From NCBI GenBank assembly GCA_949358305.1, contig OX442315.1:35862427-35926426 (forward strand): a stretch of 64,000 bases of DNA, written 5' to 3'. The position numbers were made by a program, and so were the translations under genes. The stretch comes from Strigamia acuminata. Its lineage: Eukaryota > Arthropoda > Chilopoda > Geophilomorpha > Linotaeniidae. Position 1 is the first letter of the stretch. Each line of letters starts with the position of its first letter. The notes under the pieces are model-generated. The model was not told the DNA's origin. It was given only the letters and a program-made list of their open reading frames with translations, and ran no database searches. This document shows positions 11,052 through 22,395 of the stretch, piece by piece.

Positions 11052-11640
11052 ATTACCATATGGGCTGACAAACAACTGAAATGATTTCTTTGAATAATAA
11101 GGATTAAGATTAAGTGAAATTGAAATCACTTCATTGACTTATAAAAGTGACTTATCTCTTCTAACAAGCACAGTAATTATCTCAGCTCCTGTTTTTTGCA
11201 TACACAGGCTTTATTGCCTAATCGACTTTAAAGGTTGTACTTCATCTTTCGGGGTTTTCTGTCCAGTCATCCTGGTGGCCCATGGTCACGATGATCCTTC
11301 TTTCGTATTTATTTTACCATAGTTTTTTAACTTTCATATTCTTTGTTGCTCAATGATTGGTGGATTTTCTCCCCAAAGTCGTACAGTGTAAGTTTGGAAT
11401 ATGTATTGCAGTGTAGAGAAAGTAGTGAAAAACCCGCCTAAAGACGCAGCTTTTTTACCAAAGTCAGAGTAGACTATTGGTGACTGTTTGACTGAAAACT
11501 TGATGAAAAAAAGAAGTTTGGCAGGTGCATAACCCATATCATGATGGCAGTAATACCATGACCAAATTAAAATGAAATTTGGGTTAAAAATGAGCAGTTT
11601 ACGTCTGAAAATTGCCAACGTTAGCAAATGTTTTAAAAAT
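11052..11640 (+). repeat. R2 repeat, copy 3 (partial)
   Basis: It matches copies 1 and 2 up to about 11330, then diverges, with shorter matching patches to about 11545. The R3 tail is missing here. Confidence 0.65.
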
Positions 11641-13604
11641 GTTTTTGCTACGGCTACGGGAAATAATTACAATTCTTTTTCAAATGCTTTTGACAAATTA
11701 TAGCAAAATTTGCGAAAATGCAGTAAAAACCAACAAATTTTCGAAGGATTTACCTAAGTGTAGCACAAATTAGTGAGAAAAAAAGTAAAAAAGCAATGCA
11801 AAATAAACAAGACAAGAAATTGTGCAAATTAAAAAATTTAGCTCAATATATGCAAAAGTTACACAAAATCAATGGCCCATTCCTTCAATTAAGCTTCGCG
11901 ACTATTCTTTCTATTAAAAACACGTCTTATTAACAAAATAAGTCAAGTTAAAAAATCAATTCAAACTCTGATTACAACAGGATTGCCGAAAAAAGAATCC
12001 GGTGGTTGCGGTGGTACAATAACAAAGGGAGAAGTTGCCCGATCCGCCCGGATGGGAAAAGGCAGTGACGCAGCCAATGCCTAGCAACACTTAATACAAT
12101 GATATGAAAAGTATTGTTGTTTACATGATTAGTATGCGCAGAAAGTACACGACATGCTTTTCCCCCTCTGATGATTCAGGGCTGGCAATTTCCAGTCTTT
12201 TTGGCGCATTCCGTGTTCGTTGTGGACGTGGAGAACGTTGTGGGATTGTTGGTAAGATAATCGCTCCGTTCTCATATAGCCAGTGGCATAGACGTTAGTC
12301 CTAGACGTCATCAAAAAACTCTGCCATCTTTGGTTAAGCTGGGACGAAAATGTAGATCATAATTATGTAAACTATCGTTCGCAAGTGGTTGTGATGAAAC
12401 TGATGATGTGATGGAACAGCGTGCGAAGCGCTTTGATCACGGATGATGATTTCAGCGGACGCCCAAGTTTACCTTTGACTGCTTGTGCCATTTTGCTCGG
12501 TAAAAAAAGATTTTCCACAGCAACGAGAAAGCTGCTTCTCGTCTGTTTGTCGGTATTTATCTGAAATTATTTAAATTAGCGCTATCACTAATATTAACAC
12601 TATCACTGGCACTGTCAAAAGTCTGATGCGGCTGCGTTGTGGCATATTGCACTGAGCCACTCACAGGCATTGAGTATGTCGCACTATTATCAGCCAAGTC
12701 TTATTAACAAAATAAGTCAAGTTAAAAATCAATTCAAACTCGTTTCGGAATATCCCGAAAGTGTCAAACACACAATGGCGTTGAAATAATCTGCTTGTGT
12801 ATAGAAATTCCTCTTCAGTTGACCACTCGCAAATACAGCAGTTGACTGAATTTATAACTGTTCCTCTTATGTTTTATGTTTTATGGCAAAGAAAGTAACC
12901 AAATGCGGCTTCATTGGTTTCACCGACCGCACGATGTTTTCTGGATTCTAGCACCAGATTCAGTTTGCGATTCTTGTAGCGGCGGTCGGCCTGCCATTTT
13001 CTGAAGAATGTCGCAACTCACTTTTGCTATTTAAAATTGAACAATTATTGTGAGGATGCTTATTTCTAAGACTTACACGACTGTAAATACTACTATGACT
13101 ACTTAATTTAATTCATATCAACACAATACTAACTTAATTTAATTCTTAATGAGAAACAGACTTGAGATTTTCCCATCCTTGCCCTGAGATAGGAAATGAA
13201 CCAGGCTAGCTGTTTGGCCTAAATGTTTCTTCTCTACTTCTCTAATAGAAGTAGATGCTTTATTGTCAATCTCGAAAGTATTAAACACTCAAAGGCGTTG
13301 AAATAATCTGCTCGTGTATCGGAATTGCGATTAAACAAGTACAGGAATTACTGTTCAATTGACCACTCACAGATACAGCAGTTGACTTACAAGTTAATGT
13401 CGCTCTGTTGAGAAAAGACACTAACTATTATATTGCATTTTGCCCAGCCAATCAGCAATCGCCCTATAAATTTACATCCATTGCTTTTACTTTTACTTGC
13501 GGAAGAAAACATGTTTACTAAAATGAAATAGTGATGTTACAATATTACACAAAACAATAAAAGATAACATAATTGAGACAAATGGTGTCAAAACATTCTC
13601 GTTT
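11641..13604. other. AT-rich mosaic without a supported gene
   Basis: The first half is AT-rich and featureless. From about 11925 patches of R3 and its neighbours return (cttattaacaaaataagtca, accactcacagatacagca), notably at 12700-13140 and 13260-13400. On the minus strand a 27-nt exon-like piece flanked by cag and gtgagt occurs within R3 copies. Open frames at 12104-12314 on both strands lack any other support. Confidence 0.5.
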
Positions 13605-14355
13605 GTCCGAGAAATGTCTAATTTGTTCAATAACAGACAAATATTCTTCGGTGGGTGACTAAATACACCTTTTTCCGCATCGTAGGCCTAAAAATTAACC
13701 ATTTTATAACGAAACTTTGAATTTAAATCGGAATAATTATTTCTAACGTCGTGAAAGTAGAAACGGTTTGCTCCGGCGTCCCAATGCAGTTGAGATTTTG
13801 AAGTATCTTCGCAATAGTTAACAAAACATCGACCTTGGGCTTGACTTAAATTGATAATGACGCCTGGAATAATTTTAATCCGAGTTTATAACACTCGTAA
13901 ACATTTTATGCTTTTATGGTTTATCTACCTCCTTCGCTCTAATATAATTTGTGTAAATCTGAGTGATAACTCGCGGTAATTCCCAAATGAGTATTTTCCG
14001 GGCGATACATCTTTTGGATTTGTAGCTTAACTGCTTCGGGTCTGTCCTGAATATCATTCGCGTCGTAAGAGGAGCAATAGATGCGTACAATGAACCCAAT
14101 TTTATACGGATCGGGAAATTCAGTGTCTCTCGGCCGAGATTTTCTATAATATTCCGGATAAATATCTTCATCCAATAAAATTAAAATAATACCTCCAAAT
14201 AATGAACCAAATTTTCATAAGTCGTGTCTTCTTTATTCTCCAGAAACTCAATGACCAATTTCGCCAAGTACGTTTTCTCAATGACAACTTTCATCGCCGG
14301 CTCGTAGACTTCGCTCGGCTTCGTTAAATAGTAATGGGCAGCTTCGGTGGAAATG
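13605..14355 (-). pseudogene. inverted DNMT1 fragment
   Basis: Read on minus, this DNA matches the intact DNMT1 about 40 kb to the right in four pieces. 14355-14195 matches the end of exon 7 (RFTS domain, 53831-53989) with its donor. 14176-13928 matches exon 15 (start of BAH2), reading [20 protein letters not shown]. About 13870-13755 matches exon 16. 13692-13605 matches the start of exon 17. Everything between exons 7 and 15 is deleted, leaving roughly 20 intronic bases. No promoter or methylase domain remains, so the piece is non-functional. Retained introns show it is a DNA-level duplicate, not a retrocopy. Confidence 0.92.
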
Positions 14356-14564
14356 GCCGGTGGAAATGGCCGTTGCCGTTGCCTTATTTTTCCACCGAAG
14401 ACGAAGAGGAGGATGACGATTTGTTGAAATAATAATAATTTCCTGTTTAATTTATGTCACATTATTTACTCAAGATTAATGATTTTGATTTTGAAATTCT
14501 TTGGACTAACGAAATAAGCAAAGACAATGATAATTTAAAAAAAGAAGAAATATAAATATTGTTC

Positions 14565-15575
14565 TGATGTGGTTTTGGTGAAGTAATCTTCATAAGAAAT
14601 TTTGTAATATCTGATTTTATCTGATTTCATCCTCCTCGATCTTTATTGAATAAACTTAGAAACATTTTTGAACTGTTGTTTTTAACTATTGAGGTTTGAG
14701 CGTCGCTCTGGTGGGAACAACTGTTATTAACAGCCAGAGAAAGATAACGTTGATTCCAAACAATAGCATTGCTTTTCCTTCGCATAGCAACAGTCAGTCA
14801 CGTGTTTGTGTTCTTCATTCCATTTTCTGGTTGTTTTCTCTCGGATTCGTGCATTCGCGGTTGATATTTTCATTTCTTTTTCAATTATTTGTGAAGAAGT
14901 TTATTATTTTATCGATGCCGTGACCAAAGAATTGGATTTCGATTGGATGGCTTGATTTTAAGTCTGATTTTGGTTCGATATGGTTTGATTTTTGGCTTGT
15001 GCTAGAATGTTTTTGTATTTCTTTTTTCTATGGCTGATGTGGTATCTCATTCTACGTTAGTTTAAGTTTAATCTATTCTTTTGTACAAGAGTTGGTTGAT
15101 TGGTTTCATAAACACGGAAAATCCGCGAATTTCTTAGCAAGTTTGAATTCGTATTTCTTTGAAAAATGATCCATTTTAAGCCTACTATAGGCCTACTTCG
15201 AAATGTATTTCTTTTTGTATTTCTTCATTTATGTGGCGGCTGATTATTTATTTGGCAAGAATATTATTTGATTCGCCTTTTGGTGCATTTTGTTGGTTTT
15301 TCAAAGTTTGGTTTGTATTTTTCATTTGAAATTGAAAGTCTTTGGGTTTTCGTGATTGGTAATAGGCCTAATAGCATTTTCCGTTTTTCATGACATCAAG
15401 TGTTTAGTTTGAGATTAGATTTCTGAAACCTGGTTATTATTTTCAAAGTGATCAGTGGCTCAGACGATGGTCATAAACTTCAAAAATGACATTTTCAAGC
15501 AAGAAAACCTATTTTCAACTGGAAAAATGTATTTACAGATGAAAAAAAATGCATTTGCAAAGATAATACATTCCC
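14565..15575 (+). repeat. R1 repeat, copy 3
   Basis: It matches the copies at 5129 and 9982 but lacks the preceding RICTOR exon. The left border falls close to the inverted DNMT1 fragment. This copy ends at the atgaaaaaaaatgcatttgc run near 15555, where unrelated DNA starts. Confidence 0.8.
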
Positions 15576-15669
15576 GTTTTCAAACCCTAAAGAGAAGAGA
15601 AGAGAAGAGAAGCATTCATTTGGCGCACATTTTTTAAAGAAACAATTGCAAATTGCAAACTCACGGCGT

Positions 15670-15850
15670 AGAAATGCATGCTGGTCAGTTTTTCGAAATT
15701 CGGCGACTGACTTTGGTCGATGAAAGCCCCCCTGTCGGCGGCCATTTGAGATATTTCCCACAAGGCAAAATGCATCAAAATAAATGTACGAATAAAGGTA
15801 ATTATAAATTGTAAAATAATCGTACTTTGTTTCCTCCTTGGTCGACATAT
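15670..15850 (-). pseudogene. possible two-exon 5' gene fragment
   Basis: On minus, ATG 15848 opens MSTKEET and is followed by gtacga, a plausible donor. A cag acceptor near 15727 then opens [20 protein letters not shown], ending at gtgagt. Joined, this gives about 30 residues in one frame. Upstream minus-strand DNA has a GA-rich run of promoter type. The parent gene was not recognised. Because region 1 contains fragments of several genes, this could be the head of another displaced gene. The unspliced 167-codon ORF across it is less convincing. Confidence 0.25.
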
Positions 15851-16154
15851 CGCGCGGAGATATTGTACATTCTCAACATCGGAACGATTCCGTTCGAATT
15901 GCCGTTCGTCTAGAAAATAAACATTTCGTAAAGCGAACCATCTCAAATTATTGTCTCTCTCTCTCTCGCTCCACTCACTCCGGCAATGTAGCTTCCGGTC
16001 GCACGAATACAAGGAATATTCAATCCAATTTCGCCCGCGCTTTTCGAAATACAGTATGTGTGCATCTGCATCTTTTTTCTCGATTGTCATACACTTTGGT
16101 CGTTGCTTTATTTTGGTTTAAGCCCGGCGGTCCCGGCAATTTTTTGGCGCTATT

Positions 16155-16260
16155 TATTGACAGATCGGTATGAAAACAGCGAAAATATTTTAAAAATTGA
16201 CTTTACCAAAGGTCGGTTTTTTCGCCCGGTGGTGAATTTCGAGATTAAAAAACAATTTAA
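16155..16260 (+). pseudogene. RICTOR exon 2 fragment
   Basis: A third displaced RICTOR piece: a gacagatcgg acceptor and exon 2 body followed by gtcggttttttcgcccggtg, the donor and intron start of exon 2 (28216-28263 and after). Exon 1 and exons 3-4 are absent here. It ends where caatttaaaagctgcgg begins. Confidence 0.85.
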
Positions 16261-16576
16261 AAGCTGCGGCAACCGGAACTGCACAAAAAATGCAGAGTAT
16301 TGCATTTTGCCCAGCCAATCAGCAATCGCCCTCTAAATTTACATCCATTGCTTTTACTTTTACTTGCGGAAGAAAACATGTTTCTAAAATGAAATAGTGC
16401 AGTTACAATATTACACAAAACAATAAAAGATTACATAGTTGAAACAAATTAGAATAACAAATCCAAGTGTAATTAATCTTATAATTCAACTTTTACGAAT
16501 TCTTAAAACCATGTATACTAAAACGAAATAGTGAAGATAATATTACAAAAAGAAATTAATGATTAAACAACTTCAG

Positions 16577-16673
16577 CGAAACAATTAATACATGACATCT
16601 GTCAACACGCCAATCACGGATCCAATCGTAGCGTTGGCTATGTTGAGGAGAGGTTGCATGGTCAGTAACAATG
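16577..16673 (-). pseudogene. C-terminal half of an LTR-split small ORF
   Basis: Read on minus from the left edge of the LTR element, the frame gives VTDHATSPQHSQRYDW. This corresponds to VTDRATSPQLSQRYDW in the intact ORF at 24096-24410. The matching front half (PESHHGARSPF) lies on the far side of the element at 23214-23285. The gene copy was evidently one piece before the insertion. Confidence 0.7.
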
Positions 16674-17491
16674 TGTGGTGAGCAAAAGGGATAAATATTC
16701 CCCCCAAGCGGATATTTGCCCTTTGACTCACTGCAACAGACGGGTCATTCCTCTCGTGTTGGCTCCGCCTCTCTCTGAGCAGGTGTGTGCCCCGAGGGGA
16801 GTGAGGTGACGGGTGGCAAGCCCCATTGGCTGTGCCTGCCCCTCACACTGACCCATAAAAGGGAGAAATTCCCGCCAAAAGACAGAACTTACACAAACGA
16901 CACCAAGAACACAGCAACTACCTCACCGTCAGGCCAACTTCAACTACAAGTTAGGATTGATCGAGGATCGCTGAGTAAAGTGCAAACTGTAACTCTCACG
17001 AAGTCACTTGCGAGCTATTCCTGCGAAAGCACGAGAATAGCCCTTGTGAAATCACCCAGAATAATCGCCCAGACGATTATTCGCCGAAGTAAGTGTCCGA
17101 GTGCTTTGTAGGGAACCCCAAAGTTCCTAGACGAGGCCTCTGCGACGCTAAACCAAACCCTAGACAACAGGCACGGATAGAAGACTCGAGAGAGCATTCC
17201 ACCGCGTCCGTGAAGACGAATCCGTGACGAATTAACGACAACTCGAGACGCCGCCTTTGTTCCGCCGACCACGCGGAATCGACGACGCCATCTTGAGAAA
17301 TCCTTTGTTCGACGCTGACCACGTCGACTCTAGAATTATTACTGAGTGTATTTTAAAGGCATAAAGCCTGGTGAATAAATTACCTGTTTATTTACATACA
17401 TTTAGTATTCATTTGGGTATTTGCATAATTGATCACAGGTAAAGTATTACACGTTAGCGCTATTTAAACCTATACAAAGCAGGACGCGACA
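16674..17491 (+). repeat. 5' LTR
   Basis: This 818-bp LTR carries promoter-like signals: an inverted CCAAT box (cccattggc, about 16822-16830), a TATA-like cataaaagg at about 16854, and an AATAAA at 17374-17379 for 3' processing. It contains a 108-codon open frame (16785-17111) repeated unchanged in the 3' LTR, which I do not call as a gene. Confidence 0.95.
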
Positions 17492-17493
17492 CG

Positions 17494-17511
17494 TGGGGGC
17501 CCGTCCGGGAT
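17494..17511 (+). promoter_or_regulatory. primer binding site, tRNA-Pro type
   Basis: The 18 bases tgggggcccgtccgggat lie two bases after the 5' LTR. They differ at one position from the classical tRNA-Pro primer site used by gammaretroviruses (tgggggctcgtccgggat). They should pair with the 3' end of an arthropod tRNA-Pro. Confidence 0.92.
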
Positions 17512-17561
17512 TTAGAAATAAATCTCAAACTGAACTTGTGATCTCTTTTAAAAATAACCAA

Positions 17562-20500
17562 ATGAAAATGTCAGACAAAGATGAACAATCCGCGTCTGAA
17601 ACCGAGCAACCTATGCTCAAAAAGGGAAACAGAACCTCCGACTATCACCAAAGGTCGGACGGTCCAGTTCCGGAACAATCCGCTAAGGCGAAAGCCCGAG
17701 CGAACAAACAAAAAGTGAAGGCGCAGAAAGAGGAGCAAGCTGCCTCGCTCACAGCCCCCCATGGGGCAGAGCGAGAGCGGATTCCCTTGAATACGCAGAA
17801 AGAGGAGCAAGCTGCCTCGCTCACAGCCCCCCCTGGGCCAGAGCGAGAGCGGGTTCCCTTAAATACGCAAACCTTCGAAGATACCGATACAGAAGTTCCA
17901 GAAAATTGCGAAGAAATTCACGAACAATCAACCGAACGAGTATCGATATTAGTGGCCGAGGAGACACACAAAACTCCGAGGCAAACAAATACCATCAGCA
18001 CCAACCCATCGCCACCAGTGGATCAAACTCTTGTGCGAGACCAGGGCGGGACCCCGATAACTTCCCAAGTTACGGCGAGGCCTGCCTCGGTTTCCCCTGA
18101 AGTGGCCCATTTAATACGGCTAGAACAAACTCCGCGGCGAGGCAGGAGCGGGACCCCGATAACCCCCCAGGTTACGGTGCGACCTGCTTCAGTCTCTCCC
18201 GAGATAGCCCACCTGATACGGCTAACACAACAAGCGACCCGACTGAAAGCAGCGATAGACATTCCAGTAGGGACGTCGGTCTGGGAATCGATTACTCTAC
18301 TCACTGATGCTATCTGTATGGCCCAAGCCGCAACGCCAGTCGCAACACCAGCAGCGGAGACGCCCATGCAACAAGAAACGCCAAGTGAAATAGGCGGTTT
18401 TGTACCCGACCCCCAAAAAGCCCCTTACAAAGCCCGCGAAAAGGCTCGAGAAGAAGCGAGATTGGAAACAATAAATCGGCAACGAAAATTGAGCGCAGAA
18501 AGAAGACAACTTTGGAGGGAAGAAGAAGAAAAACAACAACGCGACAAAAGGACAGCCGAGCGAACGGAAAGAATAATACAAAAAATGAGAGGAGACCAGG
18601 AAGCCGAGATAAAGCAAGAATGGAACGTCATCGTAGAAGGAAAGCATAAAAAAGCCCAAGACTACAAGGACCAATTCCGAGAACTCCTGGCGCAACATAA
18701 AATGGAAAAGCTGCAAAAATTACGAGAAGAAGCCATAATTCAGCACCAAAAGTGGGAAGAACAATACCATGAAAGAATGAAAGCTGAAAAGGCTAGAAAG
18801 GAAAAAGAACAATTCCTGAGAGAGCAGGAAGAATGGGAGCGAGAAAGATGGAGAGAAGAATATGAAGCTAAAAAACAAGCTATAATTGATGAACAGAAAA
18901 GATGGGAAGCCGAGAATTGGAAAAAAGAAACAGAGAAATTCCAAAGAAAATACGAACAAGACATTTCGAAGAGAAATAAAAGAGAGAAAGACCAAAAAAT
19001 GAACCAAAAGCCCCCCTGTGGCTCTGACATCGAAACAAGAGAGCGCAGAACAAAGCCAACGAAAGCGGCAAAATTAGGAAGATCCCAAGAGGAAGACCGA
19101 CTGGAACCGAAATCAAGAGACCGTCACCCCTCGAAGAGATCCGAAACTGGAGCGACCACTAATGCTTCACTCGATTGGAAGAATACAAATAAGGACCGCG
19201 AAGGCCCAGAGAATGAAGAAACTAAATGGCATTCTTTTTGTGGGAGCAGCGACGGAAGGGAGCCGCCGCCATCCGGAAGCCAGAAAAAGCCACAAGATGG
19301 CGATGAAGTTCCACCTAGAGGAGCGGAGAATCGCCCCCATGGCGACCCCTCCGACCCCTCCGACTCGTCGGACGACGACCACCCAAGTCGGTCGTCCACG
19401 AGGGGAAATCGAACAGGCAGGGACGGCGACCAACGCCGACCCGACCCCACAAGCACCTCAAACCGATCTTCCCGGAGCTGTCATCCTCGCTCACAAAAGA
19501 GAAAGGAGTTCGTAACCAATCCCAAGCCGCATGCCGACAAGCAAACGACAAAGGACAACAGAAAGGAAACATCGAGTAGAACTAAAACACTACTAAGTTG
19601 CCTCAAGTCTGAATTTGAAAATTATAAACACAAGCCAAAGAAAAAAGCTCGAGACAGAAAAGCAACGCTTCTTTCGTGTCCAAGCCACACCGAAGTAACG
19701 AGCGAGGCCAGCCACCTGACCAAGCTGTTAACAAAAGCACCAGACAGCAAGACTGTACAGAACAAGAATTTTCCTATTCGTGACCAGTCATTACAAATCC
19801 CACCAACCACGGGGAATCAACATCAGCCAGTAACAACTGAAAGACCAGCAGTGAGTGACACAGGGCCGCCAATAAAAATGGAGAAGGCCCCGCTCTCGCT
19901 AGAAGAGAATTTAACAAAAACAGTCTTTTCTCTTTCGGGAAGAATAAACTGCGACCAAAGCGGAAACAAAACGCTAAACGATGTACGGGTTTCTACACTG
20001 ACTCCACTGCCAATCGTGAATATTTGTGATGAGCATGGACAAACAAATAAGGCAGGGCAAGCAATATTAGAACCAATGGAAAAAATTAAAGATTTGTTGC
20101 CGAAAAATTCGAATGACAAACCAGAGCGTTTGCAAGATGACCAATCAAGTCCTCATCAAGAAACTGACCAACAAAAACCGCCCGACGTAACTCCAGCCCA
20201 ACCGGAGCAAGCGATTTCGGAGAGGGAGGAAGCAGAAGAAACCACTTCTGAAAATGATAAAACACATCATCCTCACCGTTCCAAACAGAAATGTGACGAA
20301 AATCATCCCGAGCGAGAAGACAGACAATGGAATCGATTGTTATCCCCAATGATCAAATATAAATCCACCCCCTGTCTAAATGAAAGGAAAAAACTAAAAC
20401 ACTGCGTTCATGAGCCTAACCAATCAAGCACGTTGCATAATCCAAAAGCTGACTGTCAAATTAGGGCCTCTTCACGCAGCCCGATAAAAACCAGAGCAAC

Positions 20501-22364
20501 GATGAAACAAAAACAGCTAGAAAAAATGGCTCAACCACCTCCAGTTGGGACCTTACAAACTCCTCAAGTTACTAAGCTCACCAGAACGCAAAACCGAAAA
20601 GAAAGACGAAAAAAGACAAGAGAAAAAAAGAACCGACTGGCGCAGAGTCAAGCGGCCAATTGTGAACCATTTGCAATGAAGCGCCGACCGCCCGATCTCA
20701 CTACGAAGTGCCACAATAAAGAGTTTGTTGCTAACCGCTCCTTCTCAGAGCTCAAGAGAGCAAATCAGTTAGACGAAGACATCTTGGGAGGGGAGGAGAT
20801 AAAGAAAGCAACAATAATTTTGGAAGAAAATCAAGAAAGGCCAAAAATGAAGAAAGGAGCATTAAAAACAGATTGTGAGCAAGACAAACTATGTCCAAAC
20901 TTCAAGGACAATTGGAGTGAGCCAGACAGCACTAGAATGATAACAGTGCTGTCAACTCTAAAGAATATCCCGAGCAAGACATATGGATATGGATGCAAGT
21001 GGAATCAAAACCTGATTGCACGAAATTTCGACATACTTGAGAGAATTCACAATTTGGAAACGGATATTCCATTCACGGACCGTGAAGCTAATGACCATGT
21101 TTGGAAAGAAATTCACAAACTGCTCAGTGCAGCCAAGGATACGGCTGCCAGTCAGGCAGTTCAAAGAGGCAGTTCCGGCACGAGCGGAGCTGGACAGGGC
21201 AGCGATACTTACAAACTGCTGCAAATAATAGACAGCTACAAATCAGAGCCTGTGGATGTGGATCGGCTGACACAATATCTGCCAGAAGTTTCCCCGGAGA
21301 CATGGTTAGAAACTCAGTCAAAATCAGAACACATTCACCGCTGCATCAAGACTTTAATAACGCTGCCGACAGAAATTGCAAATGAAAAACCAACCACAGT
21401 GGGGCCCGGCTGCGCCAAGCACCAGAAACAAAGCAAAGCCGATACAGCCCCCTCAATCGAAAATTCAATGACGGAAGCCCCAATGGATGATGAACGACAT
21501 CTGGTAGAGTTATCAAACGAGAAGTGGGGCGGTCGATTAACCCCAATTGACCCAGTCATCGTTCAAGCGAGAAATATTCGCCCACGAGTCTGTGAGAAGA
21601 TAAACCCTATCAACATTAACCAGCAACGTGACAATAATACAAACAGCCGGCAGAATCCCAATTGCAACAATCTCAAGACTTTTCTTCGTGAAATGGAAAA
21701 CGCCAAAGTCGCCGTCGCCACTTTGTCCAATACGGACTTGGCCCAAGATTGCCATATAAAACAAGCTATGGCTGTTTGGACCACCGTTAATCGAGAGGGT
21801 ATAAGCATACCTCCATCAATGAGCGACATGTGGAGCCCAGTTGTCCCCTCGACAAGCAACATCCACTATGGTTTGACACACGACAGAGATGGACTGTCTT
21901 GGCCAATTACATCAGCTAGCCAACAGCCAACCAGCCCCTGGTGTGTCATTTCACCACTTGCAGTTGGGCCCTCAACAACTTCACCATCAACTGACAATCG
22001 CGAGCAACAAAACTCATCACGGAACTCACAGAACCAACCCAGAGTACCGAGAACAACAAAGTCAATTTCGACTCATACGGCTAGCCCATTTGTACTGACC
22101 ATTGCCATAGAGACATCGGCCACCGACAACGACAGTGGAACTCTTATTGTATTCCTCACATACTGGAGGTGTACACAGACCGAAACGACATACAAACCAA
22201 AAAATAAACATGTTTTGTTCTCCATGAATGACCAAAACGACTTACGTTCTATCCTCAGCGGAAACCGATTATTCCCGACACCTCACATCCCGGCATCAGC
22301 CTTAAGTTTTGATTATACATTACCACGGGCTAAGAGCTGGAGGAGAGTTAGGGATTGCTTGTGA
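17562..22364 (+). CDS. 1600-codon ORF of the LTR element
   Basis: The frame is open from before 17493; the first ATGs are 17562 and 17568, just after the primer site, as expected for a gag start. The protein is very hydrophilic. A 26-residue unit containing QKEEQAASLTAP is duplicated at about residues 56-103. A unit containing TPITPQVTVRPASVSPE is duplicated at about 163-221. A long charged coiled coil spans about 286-483, followed by low-complexity Ser/Pro/Lys-rich stretches. No CCHC knuckle, no DTG or DSG protease site in a recognisable context, no YxDD polymerase box and no integrase HHCC/DDE pattern was found. It could be a Gag-like structural protein grown by repeat expansion, or captured sequence. 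An intact 4.8-kb frame argues for recent selection. Confidence 0.85.
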   Translation: MKMSDKDEQSASETEQPMLKKGNRTSDYHQRSDGPVPEQSAKAKARANKQKVKAQKEEQAASLTAPHGAERERIPLNTQKEEQAASLTAPPGPERERVPLNTQTFEDTDTEVPENCEEIHEQSTERVSILVAEETHKTPRQTNTISTNPSPPVDQTLVRDQGGTPITSQVTARPASVSPEVAHLIRLEQTPRRGRSGTPITPQVTVRPASVSPEIAHLIRLTQQATRLKAAIDIPVGTSVWESITLLTDAICMAQAATPVATPAAETPMQQETPSEIGGFVPDPQKAPYKAREKAREEARLETINRQRKLSAERRQLWREEEEKQQRDKRTAERTERIIQKMRGDQEAEIKQEWNVIVEGKHKKAQDYKDQFRELLAQHKMEKLQKLREEAIIQHQKWEEQYHERMKAEKARKEKEQFLREQEEWERERWREEYEAKKQAIIDEQKRWEAENWKKETEKFQRKYEQDISKRNKREKDQKMNQKPPCGSDIETRERRTKPTKAAKLGRSQEEDRLEPKSRDRHPSKRSETGATTNASLDWKNTNKDREGPENEETKWHSFCGSSDGREPPPSGSQKKPQDGDEVPPRGAENRPHGDPSDPSDSSDDDHPSRSSTRGNRTGRDGDQRRPDPTSTSNRSSRSCHPRSQKRKEFVTNPKPHADKQTTKDNRKETSSRTKTLLSCLKSEFENYKHKPKKKARDRKATLLSCPSHTEVTSEASHLTKLLTKAPDSKTVQNKNFPIRDQSLQIPPTTGNQHQPVTTERPAVSDTGPPIKMEKAPLSLEENLTKTVFSLSGRINCDQSGNKTLNDVRVSTLTPLPIVNICDEHGQTNKAGQAILEPMEKIKDLLPKNSNDKPERLQDDQSSPHQETDQQKPPDVTPAQPEQAISEREEAEETTSENDKTHHPHRSKQKCDENHPEREDRQWNRLLSPMIKYKSTPCLNERKKLKHCVHEPNQSSTLHNPKADCQIRASSRSPIKTRATMKQKQLEKMAQPPPVGTLQTPQVTKLTRTQNRKERRKKTREKKNRLAQSQAANCEPFAMKRRPPDLTTKCHNKEFVANRSFSELKRANQLDEDILGGEEIKKATIILEENQERPKMKKGALKTDCEQDKLCPNFKDNWSEPDSTRMITVLSTLKNIPSKTYGYGCKWNQNLIARNFDILERIHNLETDIPFTDREANDHVWKEIHKLLSAAKDTAASQAVQRGSSGTSGAGQGSDTYKLLQIIDSYKSEPVDVDRLTQYLPEVSPETWLETQSKSEHIHRCIKTLITLPTEIANEKPTTVGPGCAKHQKQSKADTAPSIENSMTEAPMDDERHLVELSNEKWGGRLTPIDPVIVQARNIRPRVCEKINPININQQRDNNTNSRQNPNCNNLKTFLREMENAKVAVATLSNTDLAQDCHIKQAMAVWTTVNREGISIPPSMSDMWSPVVPSTSNIHYGLTHDRDGLSWPITSASQQPTSPWCVISPLAVGPSTTSPSTDNREQQNSSRNSQNQPRVPRTTKSISTHTASPFVLTIAIETSATDNDSGTLIVFLTYWRCTQTETTYKPKNKHVLFSMNDQNDLRSILSGNRLFPTPHIPASALSFDYTLPRAKSWRRVRDCL

Positions 22365-22381
22365 ACACCCCGTGTTCAAAG

Positions 22382-22395
22382 CTGGGGGAAGGACG
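22382..22395 (+). promoter_or_regulatory. polypurine tract
   Basis: The purine run gggggaagga (about 22384-22393) ends two bases before the 3' LTR, where plus-strand priming of an LTR element is expected. Confidence 0.85.

Noticed and set aside
15587..16090. 167-codon minus ORF
   Set aside because: It crosses a likely promoter-type GA repeat and a plausible intron; a spliced reading of its downstream part looks better but remains weak.
16785..17111. 108-codon ORF in the 5' LTR, repeated in the 3' LTR
   Set aside because: Identical because the LTRs are identical; composition is not protein-like and it overlaps promoter signals.
18297..19030. Long hydrophobic minus-strand ORFs opposite the LTR-element ORF
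   Set aside because: They mirror the Lys/Glu/Gln-rich coiled coil of the plus-strand ORF; no start context or independent copy.
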